64,000 bases of DNA from Synechococcus sp. WH 8020 (GTDB taxonomy: Bacteria > Cyanobacteriota > Cyanobacteriia > PCC-6307 > Cyanobiaceae): positions 2,300,890 through 2,364,889 of the forward strand of contig NZ_CP011941.1 of NCBI RefSeq assembly GCF_001040845.1, written 5' to 3'. The notes below the pieces were generated by a model. The model was not told where the DNA came from. It saw only the letters and a program-made list of their open reading frames with translations, and ran no database searches. This document shows, one piece after another, positions 16,363-24,601 of the stretch (the stretch's first letter is position 1; every line of letters begins with the position of its first letter). The translations under genes and the position numbers were made by a program.

Positions 16363-17529
16363 GTGACCCTCGCTCCCTGGCCCCACTTCGAAGCCGATCA
16401 GATCGACGCTGCAAGCCGAGTGCTCTCCTCCGGCAAGGTGAACGCCTGGACAGGTCAGGTCACTCGCAACTTTGAGCAGGAGTTCGCCACTTGGTGCAGT
16501 AATTCACACGCGATTGCCATGGCCAATGGTTCCCTGGCCCTCTCGGCTGCGTATCTGGCCATCGGCCTGGGCCCAGGCGATGAGCTGATCACCACGCCGC
16601 GCACGTTCATCGCCACCGCCTCCAGTGCTGTGTTGCTGGGCGCCAAGCCGGTGTTCGCCGATGTGGATTCCGAGTCCGGCGCCATCACTGCCACCACGAT
16701 CGCGCCGCTGATCACCCCCCGCACCAAGGCCATCTCTGTGGTGCATCTTGGTGGCTGGCCTGCTGACATCCCCACGATCCTCGAGCTGGCCCGCGACCAC
16801 GGCATCGCCGTGATCGAAGACTGTGCACAGGCCCATGGTGCCCGTATCAACGGCCAGTCCGTCGGAAGCTTTGGTGATGTGGCCGCTTGGAGCTTCTGCC
16901 AGGAGAAAATTATTTCCACTGGAGGAGAAGGTGGGATGGTCACCACCAACCGCGCAGACCTCTGGGATCTGATGTGGGCCTTCAAAGACCACGGCAAAAC
17001 CCATGAAGCGGTTTACGGGCGCGAGCATCCGCCCGGCTTCCGCTGGCTTCATGAGCGCTTCGGCTCAAATTTCCGCCTTACCGAACTGCAGAGCGCCATC
17101 GGTCGCATCCAGCTCCAGCACCTGCCCGAGTGGACCGCCGCCCGCACCCGCAATGCTCTTTTTCTCGCAGAAGCGCTTGCCGACCTGCCCGCCGTGCGGG
17201 TGCCCCTGCCGCCAGAAGGGATAACTCACGCCTGGTACAAGTTCTATGCCTTCGTGAAGCCGGAAGCTCTGGCTGATGGCTGGAACCGCGATCGTATCCT
17301 CAGCGAGATTTCAGGACTCGGCTATCCCGCCCTCTCCGGTAGCTGCAGCGAGATCTATCTGGAGAAGTGCTTCCAGGAGGCTGGGCTTGCTCCTGCTGAG
17401 CGTTTGCCCTTGTCGCGTGAGCTGGGTGAAACCAGCCTGATGTTCTTGGTGCATCCCACCATCACCCCCGAGCAGATGGCCAGCTACGCCGAGGCTGTGC
17501 GGTCAGTGGTGAAACGGGCCTGCAGATGA
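16363..17529 (+). CDS. DegT/DnrJ/EryC1 aminotransferase, PglE-like
   Basis: PLP-dependent sugar aminotransferase of about 388 residues. Lys182 in SFCQEKIISTGGEGG is the predicted Schiff-base lysine; IEDCAQAHGA carries the Asp that contacts the PLP ring nitrogen. RFGSNFRLTELQSAIG is another family mark. I chose GTG 16363, 26 bp after the previous stop; the same frame runs open upstream to 16228 but gives an Arg-rich, non-conserved leader inside the acetyltransferase gene. It would aminate the 4-keto sugar made by the dehydratase encoded next. The stop overlaps the next ATG by 4 bp. Confidence 0.85.
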   Translation: MTLAPWPHFEADQIDAASRVLSSGKVNAWTGQVTRNFEQEFATWCSNSHAIAMANGSLALSAAYLAIGLGPGDELITTPRTFIATASSAVLLGAKPVFADVDSESGAITATTIAPLITPRTKAISVVHLGGWPADIPTILELARDHGIAVIEDCAQAHGARINGQSVGSFGDVAAWSFCQEKIISTGGEGGMVTTNRADLWDLMWAFKDHGKTHEAVYGREHPPGFRWLHERFGSNFRLTELQSAIGRIQLQHLPEWTAARTRNALFLAEALADLPAVRVPLPPEGITHAWYKFYAFVKPEALADGWNRDRILSEISGLGYPALSGSCSEIYLEKCFQEAGLAPAERLPLSRELGETSLMFLVHPTITPEQMASYAEAVRSVVKRACR

Positions 17530-19469
17530 AGCACATTTCATTTGAAAATTTGGTACGCCGGTCTCCGCTCTTTCGGCGTCTGTTGTTGATCGGCATCGAC
17601 GCCCTGTTGCTTCCCCTGGCGGTGTGGCTCAGCTTCTGGTTGCGATTGGCCCATCCGTTTCATCCAAACTTTCAAGCAGCAGGCAGCTGGTTGCTGCTTG
17701 CGGTGGTGCTGATCGGTCTGCCTTTGTATGGCGTCACCGGGCAATACAAAGGCCTCACCCGTTACGTGGGCAGCCATGCTTTCTACAGGCTCACTGGTCG
17801 TAATGCTCTTTTGGTGTTGCTCCTGACCGCGGTGGGAGTGATGCTGCGCTTACCGATGCCGCCTCGCAGCAGTTGGATCCTGCTTTGGTTGTTGCTCACC
17901 GGCTTCACCGGAGCGATGCGTTTTGCCCTGCGTGATCTGCTTTTGTCGCTGCGCACTGCGGAGCATAAGCAGATGTTGCGCGTTGCCATCTATGGAGCCG
18001 GTGAGGCCGGTGCCCAGCTCGCCGCGGCTCTTCGTCTGGCTGGCAATCACCAGATCATCACCTTTCTCGATGATGCACCAACGCTCTGGCGGCGCACGAT
18101 CAACGGTATCCCGATCCAGCCGCCCCAGGTGCTGAGCCAGATCCAGGACAAGCTCGATCAGGTCTTGCTTGCTATCCCCTCGCTTCCCCGTAGTGATCGC
18201 CGTCGCATCGTGGCTGAGTTGCAACGCAAGGCGATCCCGGTCTTGCAGGTCCCCTCGGTTGATGACCTCACCTCCGGTCGGGCCCAAATCGATGCACTCC
18301 GCCCCGTCTCCATCGAAGACCTGCTTGGTCGGGATACAGTGCCGCCCGTGCCGGAGCTGCTCGGCCCTGGTCTGCGTGATGCGGTGGTGTGCATCACCGG
18401 TGCCGGTGGTTCGATCGGTTCGGAACTCTGCCGGCAGATCATGCAGCTGGCCCCCAAGGCCTTGCTCCTGCTCGAGAGCAGTGAACCGTCGCTCTATGCC
18501 TTGGAGCAGGAGCTCCGGCAGCAGTTGCCTGCTTCTATGACGCTGCTGCCGGTGCTCGGTAGTGCCGCCGATCCAGCCCTTGTCCAGCGCTTGTTTGCAG
18601 ACCACGGCGTGGAGACCGTGTTCCATGCCGCCGCCTACAAACACGTACCCCTGGTGGAAGCGAACCCGCTGGCGGGCCTCGCCAACAATGTCGTTTCCAC
18701 CCGGGTGCTCTGTCAGGCCGCCATTGCCGCGGGCGTTAGCGAACTGGTGCTGATCTCCACCGATAAGGCGGTGCGTCCTACCAATGTGATGGGCGCCACC
18801 AAGCGTCTGGCCGAGCTGGTGGTGCAGGCCTCAGCTCTTGAGGCGTCGAAACGCGCCAAAGCTTTCGGCCAGCCCGGCACTCGTTTCGCCATGGTGCGCT
18901 TTGGCAATGTGTTGGGCTCGTCGGGGTCGGTGGTGCCCCTGTTTCGTCGCCAGATCGCCGCTGGTGGTCCGATCACCCTTACCCACCCCGAGATTATTCG
19001 CTACTTCATGACGATCCCGGAGGCGGCTCAGCTGGTGCTACAGGCCGCCACCCTCGCCAAGGGCGGTGATGTTTTCTTGCTCGATATGGGTGAACCGGTG
19101 CGAATTAAAGATCTTGCCGAGCAGATGGTGCGTCTGAGTGGCCTCTCGCTGCGGGATGTCCAGAATCCCAGCGGTGAAATCGAAATCGTCTGCACGGGCC
19201 TGCGCCCCGGCGAGAAGCTCTACGAGGAACTGCTGATCGAAGCTGAATCAGAACCTACCAAGCACCCGTTGATCTTTCGCGCCCAGGAACGGGCCCTGCC
19301 GCCAGAAATGCTCTGGCCTCGATTGGATGCGCTCGTCGCCGCGATTTCGAATCAGGAAGTTGAGGGCGCCTTGGCGTTGCTGGCGGAGTTTGTGCCCGAG
19401 TGGCAGAGGGGTGATGGCGTGAAGGGAGCTGGTGCTGAGGTCACTACTCCTGTTGAGAACAATTCATAG
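17526..19469 (+). CDS. Membrane-anchored UDP-GlcNAc-type 4,6-dehydratase (PglF/CapD family)
   Basis: A 647-residue protein. About four N-terminal transmembrane helices (residues 15-135) precede a first nucleotide-binding fold (IYGAGEAGAQLAAALRLAG) and the catalytic SDR domain with VCITGAGGSIGSELCRQI near residue 290. The active-site segment STDKAVRPTNVMGATKRLAE has Met in place of the usual SDR Tyr, the mark of membrane-bound 4,6-dehydratases. It should convert UDP-GlcNAc to the 4-keto-6-deoxy sugar, the first step of bacillosamine-type synthesis. Start ATG overlaps the aminotransferase stop. A remnant of a second copy of this gene's 3' end lies at 10982-11143. Confidence 0.9.
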   Translation: MKHISFENLVRRSPLFRRLLLIGIDALLLPLAVWLSFWLRLAHPFHPNFQAAGSWLLLAVVLIGLPLYGVTGQYKGLTRYVGSHAFYRLTGRNALLVLLLTAVGVMLRLPMPPRSSWILLWLLLTGFTGAMRFALRDLLLSLRTAEHKQMLRVAIYGAGEAGAQLAAALRLAGNHQIITFLDDAPTLWRRTINGIPIQPPQVLSQIQDKLDQVLLAIPSLPRSDRRRIVAELQRKAIPVLQVPSVDDLTSGRAQIDALRPVSIEDLLGRDTVPPVPELLGPGLRDAVVCITGAGGSIGSELCRQIMQLAPKALLLLESSEPSLYALEQELRQQLPASMTLLPVLGSAADPALVQRLFADHGVETVFHAAAYKHVPLVEANPLAGLANNVVSTRVLCQAAIAAGVSELVLISTDKAVRPTNVMGATKRLAELVVQASALEASKRAKAFGQPGTRFAMVRFGNVLGSSGSVVPLFRRQIAAGGPITLTHPEIIRYFMTIPEAAQLVLQAATLAKGGDVFLLDMGEPVRIKDLAEQMVRLSGLSLRDVQNPSGEIEIVCTGLRPGEKLYEELLIEAESEPTKHPLIFRAQERALPPEMLWPRLDALVAAISNQEVEGALALLAEFVPEWQRGDGVKGAGAEVTTPVENNS

Positions 19470-19585
19470 GTTTCTCTGAGGGCTTGCCGGGTCTTAAAAA
19501 AGCTCACTGCTCTCATTAATGCTGATTGCAGCGCAATGTCCGATGCTGAGAACTTCTTCCCATTGCTGATTTTCATGAGGCCGTC

Positions 19586-21340
19586 TTGAGCGCCCTGGTC
19601 ACGTTGCTGCTGTTGGCGTTGGCGATCGCCTGTTTCATCGGCGGTTGGCTGGCGCCTGAGCTGGTGGCCTTATTGGCTGCTGGCCTGCTGATGGCCACAG
19701 GGGTGCTCACACCCAATGAGGCCTTGGCTGGCTTTGGCAGCCCTGCCCTGATCACCCTGGTGGGCTTGTTTGTGCTCTCCAATGGCTTGCTGCACAGCGG
19801 TGCCTTGGATCGCTTGCGTGAATTGCTGGCCTCGCCGCGGATCCGCAACCCCAGCCAGTTGATGGTGGTATTTGGCTTTGTGGTGGCGCCGATTTCCGGC
19901 TTCATCCCCAACACCCCGATCGTGGCGATCTTGCTGCCGGTGGTGCAGGGCTGGTGTCAGCGCCGCGGGATCAGCCCGTCGCGGGTGTTGATGCCGCTGT
20001 CGTTTGCAACCCTGATCGGCGGCACGATCACCCTGATTGGCACCTCCACCAGCTTGCTCGCCAGTGATGTGGTGTCCCGGTTGGGCTATGGCTCCTTTGA
20101 GCTGTTTTCCTTTACGGCCATCGGCATTCCCGTATGGCTCATTGGTGCCTGCTATCTGGTTCTTGCTGGCCGTTGTTTGCCCGATCGCGGTGATCAAAGC
20201 GACGACAACCTTCAGGCCTTGAGCCGTGATGGCTATCTCACGGAGGTGGTGATTCCGCAGCGCTCTCCGCTCTGTGAGGTCACCCTGCATGAGAGCCGCT
20301 TGCAACGCCGTTTTGATGTGGATGTGCTCGATGTGCACCGCGACGGTCAACGCTTGCAGCCCCCCCTCGCCCAGTTGCGCTTGCAGGCGTCTGATCGCTT
20401 GCTGTTGCGCTGCAGCCGCCAGGAGCTGTTGCGCTTGCAGCAAGACCGGATGGTGGATCTAGCGGGCACCCTGCTCGCCGAGGAGTTGCCCCAAATCCGC
20501 CATGCCGAAGTGTTGGTGCCGGCCGGCTCTTTGCTGGCCGGTGCCACGCTGCGCGAGCTGCGCTTTCGCCAGCGTTTTAATGCCACGGTGCTCGCGGTGA
20601 ACCGTGCCAACAGCACCCTGCGCGATCGCCTGGGACGGGTGGTGCTGAGAGAGGGAGACATGCTGCTGCTGCAGGCTCCGCTTGATGCTCTGCGCGGTCT
20701 TCAGCAAGCCAGCGATCTGGTGGTGCTCGACCAGCTCGACGACGATCTGCCCTCCACCCATCGCAAGGGTTTGGCGATCAGCGTGATGCTGGCCGTGCTG
20801 CTGCTTGCCGGCTTCAAGGTGATGCCCCTCGTCGCCGCTGTGCTCGTGGGTGTGGTTGTGTTGGTGCTCGGCAACTGCCTCGATGCCGGTACGGCCTTGC
20901 GTTCGATTCGCTGGGATTTGTATCTGCTGCTAGGTGGCCTGTACAGCTTCAGTGTGGCCCTGCAGAAAACGGGGCTGGCCGATCAGGTGGCCTCCAGCCT
21001 GCTCACGTTGCTGCAACACAGCTCCGCCTATGGGGCCTTGCTGGTGATGTATGCAATCACCCTGGTGGCCACCGAACTGCTCAGCAATGCGGCTGCCGTG
21101 GCCCTGGTCTTACCGATTGCCGCTGCCGTGGCTACAGGCTTGGGGCAGCCGCCGATGTTGTTTGCCACCGCCGTGGTGTTTGCGGCTAGCCAGAGTTTTC
21201 TCTCGCCGATTGGCTACCAAACCAACCTGATGGTGTATGCCCCTGGCCGCTATCGCTTCCTGGATTTTTTCCGCTTTGGTTGGCCGCTGTCTCTGGCCTA
21301 CACCCTGATGGTGCCGCTGCTGCTGCTTTGGCTGGCTTAA
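19586..21340 (+). CDS. SLC13/DASS-type anion transporter with two TrkA-C (RCK_C) domains
   Basis: Inner-membrane transporter of 584 residues, probably taking up sulfate or a related anion with Na+. Residues 1-200 and 395-584 are strongly hydrophobic, with the family hairpin motifs [16 protein letters not shown] and [14 protein letters not shown] in the first half and [17 protein letters not shown] in the second. Between them are two cytosolic TrkA-C modules (about 215-285 and 305-385), each with a V.E...P.. . L.G.tL.elrfR.rF pattern. TTG 19586 follows GAGG at a suitable distance. The 3' end overlaps the convergent rimM stop. A sulfate supply role would suit the sulfotransferases nearby but is not shown. 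Confidence 0.85.
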   Translation: MSALVTLLLLALAIACFIGGWLAPELVALLAAGLLMATGVLTPNEALAGFGSPALITLVGLFVLSNGLLHSGALDRLRELLASPRIRNPSQLMVVFGFVVAPISGFIPNTPIVAILLPVVQGWCQRRGISPSRVLMPLSFATLIGGTITLIGTSTSLLASDVVSRLGYGSFELFSFTAIGIPVWLIGACYLVLAGRCLPDRGDQSDDNLQALSRDGYLTEVVIPQRSPLCEVTLHESRLQRRFDVDVLDVHRDGQRLQPPLAQLRLQASDRLLLRCSRQELLRLQQDRMVDLAGTLLAEELPQIRHAEVLVPAGSLLAGATLRELRFRQRFNATVLAVNRANSTLRDRLGRVVLREGDMLLLQAPLDALRGLQQASDLVVLDQLDDDLPSTHRKGLAISVMLAVLLLAGFKVMPLVAAVLVGVVVLVLGNCLDAGTALRSIRWDLYLLLGGLYSFSVALQKTGLADQVASSLLTLLQHSSAYGALLVMYAITLVATELLSNAAAVALVLPIAAAVATGLGQPPMLFATAVVFAASQSFLSPIGYQTNLMVYAPGRYRFLDFFRFGWPLSLAYTLMVPLLLLWLA

Positions 21341-21909
21341 AGCTCCAACAACCCCGGCGGTGGGGTGAGTAGCAACCAGCCCTCCTCCAGCTGCACCTCC
21401 GGCACGATCGCCTCAACAAATGGTACTAACACCGCTTTGCCGCTGTGGAGCTGGATCTCCAGCAGATCATTGCCGCCGCTGATCAGGTTGTTAACCGTGC
21501 CAATCGCTTCATCACTGCCGGCCAAACGCGCTTCTAATCCCACCAGATCAAGCAGGTGAAACTCACCCTCGGCGAGTTCAGGGCGGTCTGCGGCAGGAAC
21601 CAGCACCGTGTTGCCGACGAGCGCTTCGGCGTTGGCGCGGTTGGTTACGCCTTTGAAACGCACCACATAGAGGCTTTTGCCTGGTAGTTGCCGGCCCTCG
21701 AGCAGCTCCACCTCTGTCAGAGGTGATCCCTTGGCCTTGGCTTGCAGCCAGCGAGGTCCAGGGTCGGTAAAGCGTTCGGGAAAATCACTGGCCGGGTTGA
21801 GGCGTAGTTCGCCCCGTAACCCCTGCGCGCCAACGAGCGTTCCCACCGGCAGCCAATCGTCGGTGTTGGTCGGATCTGCTGGACTGGGTGACGGAGTGGA
21901 AGTCATCAT
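21337..21909 (-). CDS. rimM: Ribosome maturation factor RimM
   Basis: 16S rRNA processing protein of 190 residues that binds ribosomal protein S19 and helps mature the 30S head. The N-terminal beta-barrel begins [19 protein letters not shown], the characteristic RimM opening, and the C-terminal PRC-barrel contains [11 protein letters not shown] and GNDLLEIQL, ending [18 protein letters not shown]. The gene converges on the transporter with overlapping stop codons. Its start at 21909 lies 32 bp from the divergent ndhS start, so the two share a promoter region. Confidence 0.93.
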   Translation of the reverse strand: MMTSTPSPSPADPTNTDDWLPVGTLVGAQGLRGELRLNPASDFPERFTDPGPRWLQAKAKGSPLTEVELLEGRQLPGKSLYVVRFKGVTNRANAEALVGNTVLVPAADRPELAEGEFHLLDLVGLEARLAGSDEAIGTVNNLISGGNDLLEIQLHSGKAVLVPFVEAIVPEVQLEEGWLLLTPPPGLLEL

Positions 21910-21941
21910 TCGATAATGGCCTTACGACTGCCCGTTCTTTG

Positions 21942-22124
21942 ATGGCTTCCGCTGCCCCGATCCTGCCCGGTGCCACGGTCACCGTGGTGGATACCCGTTC
22001 GATCTATGCCGGCTACACGGGATTTGTGCAGCGCATCAGCGGCGATCGCGCTGCGGTGCTGTTTGAGGGCGGTAATTGGGACAAGCTCGTGACGATGCGC
22101 CTCAGCGATCTCAGCGCCGCTTAA
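21942..22124 (+). CDS. ndhS: NAD(P)H-quinone oxidoreductase subunit S (NdhS), SH3-like
   Basis: A 60-residue protein matching the small SH3-like ferredoxin-docking subunit of the cyanobacterial NDH-1 complex. The diagnostic string [19 protein letters not shown] fills its second half, preceded by [20 protein letters not shown]. NdhS lets thylakoid NDH-1 accept electrons from ferredoxin for cyclic flow and respiration. I chose ATG 21942; a longer in-frame start at 21888 would run into rimM. It lies 4 bp ahead of the channel gene, so they may be cotranscribed. Confidence 0.85.
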   Translation: MASAAPILPGATVTVVDTRSIYAGYTGFVQRISGDRAAVLFEGGNWDKLVTMRLSDLSAA

Positions 22125-22128
22125 GGCG

Positions 22129-22938
22129 ATGACGCTGCGTCTGCGCTTACGGCGGATTGTTCTTGAGGCAGACACCCGGGCTGGCCGCATCTACAACCTG
22201 ATCGTTTTTGGCACGATTCTCGCCAGTGTTGCTGGGCTGTTAGTTGAGCCCACGCCCACCTGGATTTCTGCTTCTGACCAGGCTCCCGATTGGACGAATG
22301 CTCTTGAGCAGATTTGTCTAGGGATTTTCATCGCTGATTTTCTCTTGCATCTGTGGGTGACCCCCAAACCGTCCAATTATTTATTCAGTTTTTACGGCTT
22401 AATTGATTTCTCAGCCGTTCTGTTTTTCTTTATTCCACAAATCAGCAGCGGCCTCATCCTCTGGATTTTCAAATTTGGACGCGTTCTGCGTGTGTTCAAA
22501 CTGCTGCGCTTTCTCGATGAAGCCCAGTTGCTCGGCAATGCCTTAAAAGCCAGTGCCCGCCGCATCGGCGTGTTTTTGTTTTTTGTGGTGATGGCCCAAG
22601 TGGTGCTCGGTTACTTGATGGTGTTGGTGGAAAGCGGCCATCCCGAAACCCAGTTCCGAACCGTTGGTCAAGGGGTGTACTGGGCGATCGTCACGATGAC
22701 CACGGTGGGCTATGGCGACATCGTTCCCCAAACGGTGCTCGGGCAATTGCTGGCTGCAGTGGTGATGCTTCTGGGCTTTGGGATCATCGCCATTCCCACG
22801 GGGATTATCACCGTGGAAACGATGGAGCAGGTGCGTCGTGGAGGCAGGGTGTGTGCGAGTTGTGGGGCGCAGACCCACCGTGCGAAAGCCCGGCACTGCG
22901 ATCAGTGCGGCGCAACGCTTCCGCCAGTTGCCGTTTGA
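22129..22938 (+). CDS. Voltage-gated-type potassium channel with C-terminal zinc ribbon
   Basis: Six-transmembrane ion channel of 269 residues. Helices S1-S3 lie at about 20-115; the S4-like helix FKFGRVLRVFKLLRFLDE carries regularly spaced basic residues; S5, the pore loop and S6 follow. The selectivity filter TMTTVGYGDIVP is that of a K+ channel. The cytosolic tail holds two CxxC pairs (CASCGAQ and CDQCGATL), a zinc ribbon rare in Kv-like channels. The last 37 bp overlap the 3' end of rnc on the other strand. It probably sets plasma-membrane potential; the ribbon could mediate oligomerisation or sense metal or redox state. Confidence 0.88.
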   Translation: MTLRLRLRRIVLEADTRAGRIYNLIVFGTILASVAGLLVEPTPTWISASDQAPDWTNALEQICLGIFIADFLLHLWVTPKPSNYLFSFYGLIDFSAVLFFFIPQISSGLILWIFKFGRVLRVFKLLRFLDEAQLLGNALKASARRIGVFLFFVVMAQVVLGYLMVLVESGHPETQFRTVGQGVYWAIVTMTTVGYGDIVPQTVLGQLLAAVVMLLGFGIIAIPTGIITVETMEQVRRGGRVCASCGAQTHRAKARHCDQCGATLPPVAV

Positions 22939-23651
22939 GGCTCACGCAGGGCAGCTTTGGCCGCTTCCTGTTCCGCTTGCCGGCGCGAACCACCCCAGGC
23001 CTCTGCCGCTTGCTTGTCATGGATGAACACCTTGCAATGGAAGCGGCGGGGGTCGCCATGGCGCTTGTTCACTTCAGCGCATTCGTAGGTTGGTAGCCCT
23101 AGCCCCTGCGCTTGGGTCCATTCCTGCAAGGCCGATTTGCTATTGCCGCGATGGGGATCCGCGAGCACCTCAAGCGTGGTTCGCTGCCAATAGGGCGTGA
23201 GCCAAGCTTGGACGGGCCTGATCTTGCCGGTGATGCGATAGATCGCACCGATCAGGGCTTCGCAATGCTCGGCTCGCAGGGTTCTGCGTGCCGCCTGATC
23301 ACCGCTGGCTTTGGAGCCAACTTGGAGCAGCATTTCAATGCCGATGGTCGTGCCGAGCTCCGCTAACCAGCGGTCGCTGACGAGCTGAGCGCGTAGGGCA
23401 GAGCGTTCCCCAACAGGCATCTGGGGGTGTTCGGATTCGATGAAATCCGATGCCGCTAGCCGCAACACAGCATCACCGAGAAACTCCAATTGTTCGTGAT
23501 GGCGGGCGAGCCCTGTGGAGGTGTGGGTGAGGGCTTCGTTCAGGTGCTCCAGCTGCTCCCGGTTCAAGTCTTTGTGGTTGCCAGTGTTCGAATTGGGAAC
23601 CAGCTGGCGCCAGAGCTCTTGCAGTTGCTGTTCACGGTGGGGAGTGATCAC
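22902..23651 (-). CDS. rnc: Ribonuclease III
   Basis: Double-strand-specific endoribonuclease of 249 residues, acting in rRNA and mRNA processing. The nuclease signature HEQLEFLGDAVLRL (E53, E56, D60) and the helix EHCEALIGAIYRI supply the metal-binding acids; the position equivalent to E. coli Asp114 is Glu here (EHCEAL instead of DTVEAL). The C-terminal dsRNA-binding domain starts at SKSALQEWTQAQGLGLPTYE and ends GGSRRQAEQEAAKAAL. Length is normal. The gene overlaps the channel gene tail-to-tail. Confidence 0.93.
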   Translation of the reverse strand: MITPHREQQLQELWRQLVPNSNTGNHKDLNREQLEHLNEALTHTSTGLARHHEQLEFLGDAVLRLAASDFIESEHPQMPVGERSALRAQLVSDRWLAELGTTIGIEMLLQVGSKASGDQAARRTLRAEHCEALIGAIYRITGKIRPVQAWLTPYWQRTTLEVLADPHRGNSKSALQEWTQAQGLGLPTYECAEVNKRHGDPRRFHCKVFIHDKQAAEAWGGSRRQAEQEAAKAALREPQTATGGSVAPH

Positions 23652-24601
23652 ACCAACTCCGGCGGATGTGAATGACTTGTTTTTAGCTTGACGCTCTTGT
23701 TACGGCAGCCTGACGCAACATCAACAAAGGGGATTGAAAGCAGCGAATAAGTCAGGATTGGTAAACACTACCAGAATCGCCTTCAGCAACTGCCTTCTCT
23801 CCTGACAATTGGTTAACGCCTTCGATTGCTGCTGATTTATTTCTAAGACTGTAGACGTCGGTGGTTTTCTTTGGAAAATGTCTAATAATATTTCTGAGTT
23901 AGCGGATAATCGTAATTTAGGGCTAGACGAGAATATGGCTTGCCATATTGAGTAGGCATACTTGATGCTTTATTTGAAAGAATACCTCTTACTGATATGA
24001 TCGCCAATGTTGTATGGAATCAAGATGCATTTCTGTATTCTGGAGCCCTTCGGAAATAATGCACGAAACTTTTTGTCTCCTCAATCCTAGTGGATTAATA
24101 GTTGCGACCTATCCAATGTGTTTAAATAATGCCGATTCTAGTGATGGATAGCATATACTGGGCCAGTGGACCGAATGAATTTTCCCAACCCTGGATCACC
24201 AATTAAATATTTATTCCGAGTAAGTCATGTAGGGTTAGGGCGTAAATTTTGATACGATAAGAAATTAATCTCAACACGTCCTTTCCTCATTCCAGAAAAA
24301 ACTGCTCTTAAGTCTGAATGTTTTCAGGAAATCGTTCAGCTTGGAATATCCTCTTGAAAGGGATAAGAGATTATTTGATTGAGTAAACGATGGTGAGAAA
24401 TTTGCCCTGGAAAATCATGACTTTTGCAAGGCCTTTTGATTGAAAAAAATATCTAAATGGCCAAAATATTATTCATCAGTTTTTCTTTGCCTCATTGTCT
24501 TTACTGTGCTAAGGTTAGCTATTGATGATAGGTTAGCTATCCTTTTGATATAATGTTTTATTTCTAGCCTTGTTCACATTGTTGATTACCTTGCCACTAC
24601 T
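23652..24601. other. AT-rich intergenic region, 950 bp, at the edge of an accessory island
   Basis: Base composition drops sharply after the rnc start. No convincing gene is present; a 25-codon frame at 23878-23955 is the longest with a plausible ATG. The region contains a perfect 8-bp inverted repeat (AATATGGC-TT-GCCATATT, 23932-23949) and, near its right end, a promoter-like site for the next gene. The left island boundary probably falls near 23700. Confidence 0.5.
24513..24554 (+). promoter_or_regulatory. Extended -10 promoter with a duplicated 10-bp element upstream
   Basis: TGATATAAT (24546-24554) is a perfect extended -10 (TGnTATAAT) placed 48 bp before ATG 24602. Directly upstream, GGTTAGCTAT occurs twice, at 24513-24522 and 24531-24540, 18 bp apart and covering the usual -35 region. 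No good -35 hexamer is seen, which fits an extended -10 promoter. The repeats could be an activator or repressor site. Confidence 0.55.

Noticed and set aside
17538-20761. Many long minus-strand frames opposite the dehydratase and the anion transporter
   Set aside because: They are GC-driven shadows of well-identified + strand genes; none carries a recognisable motif.
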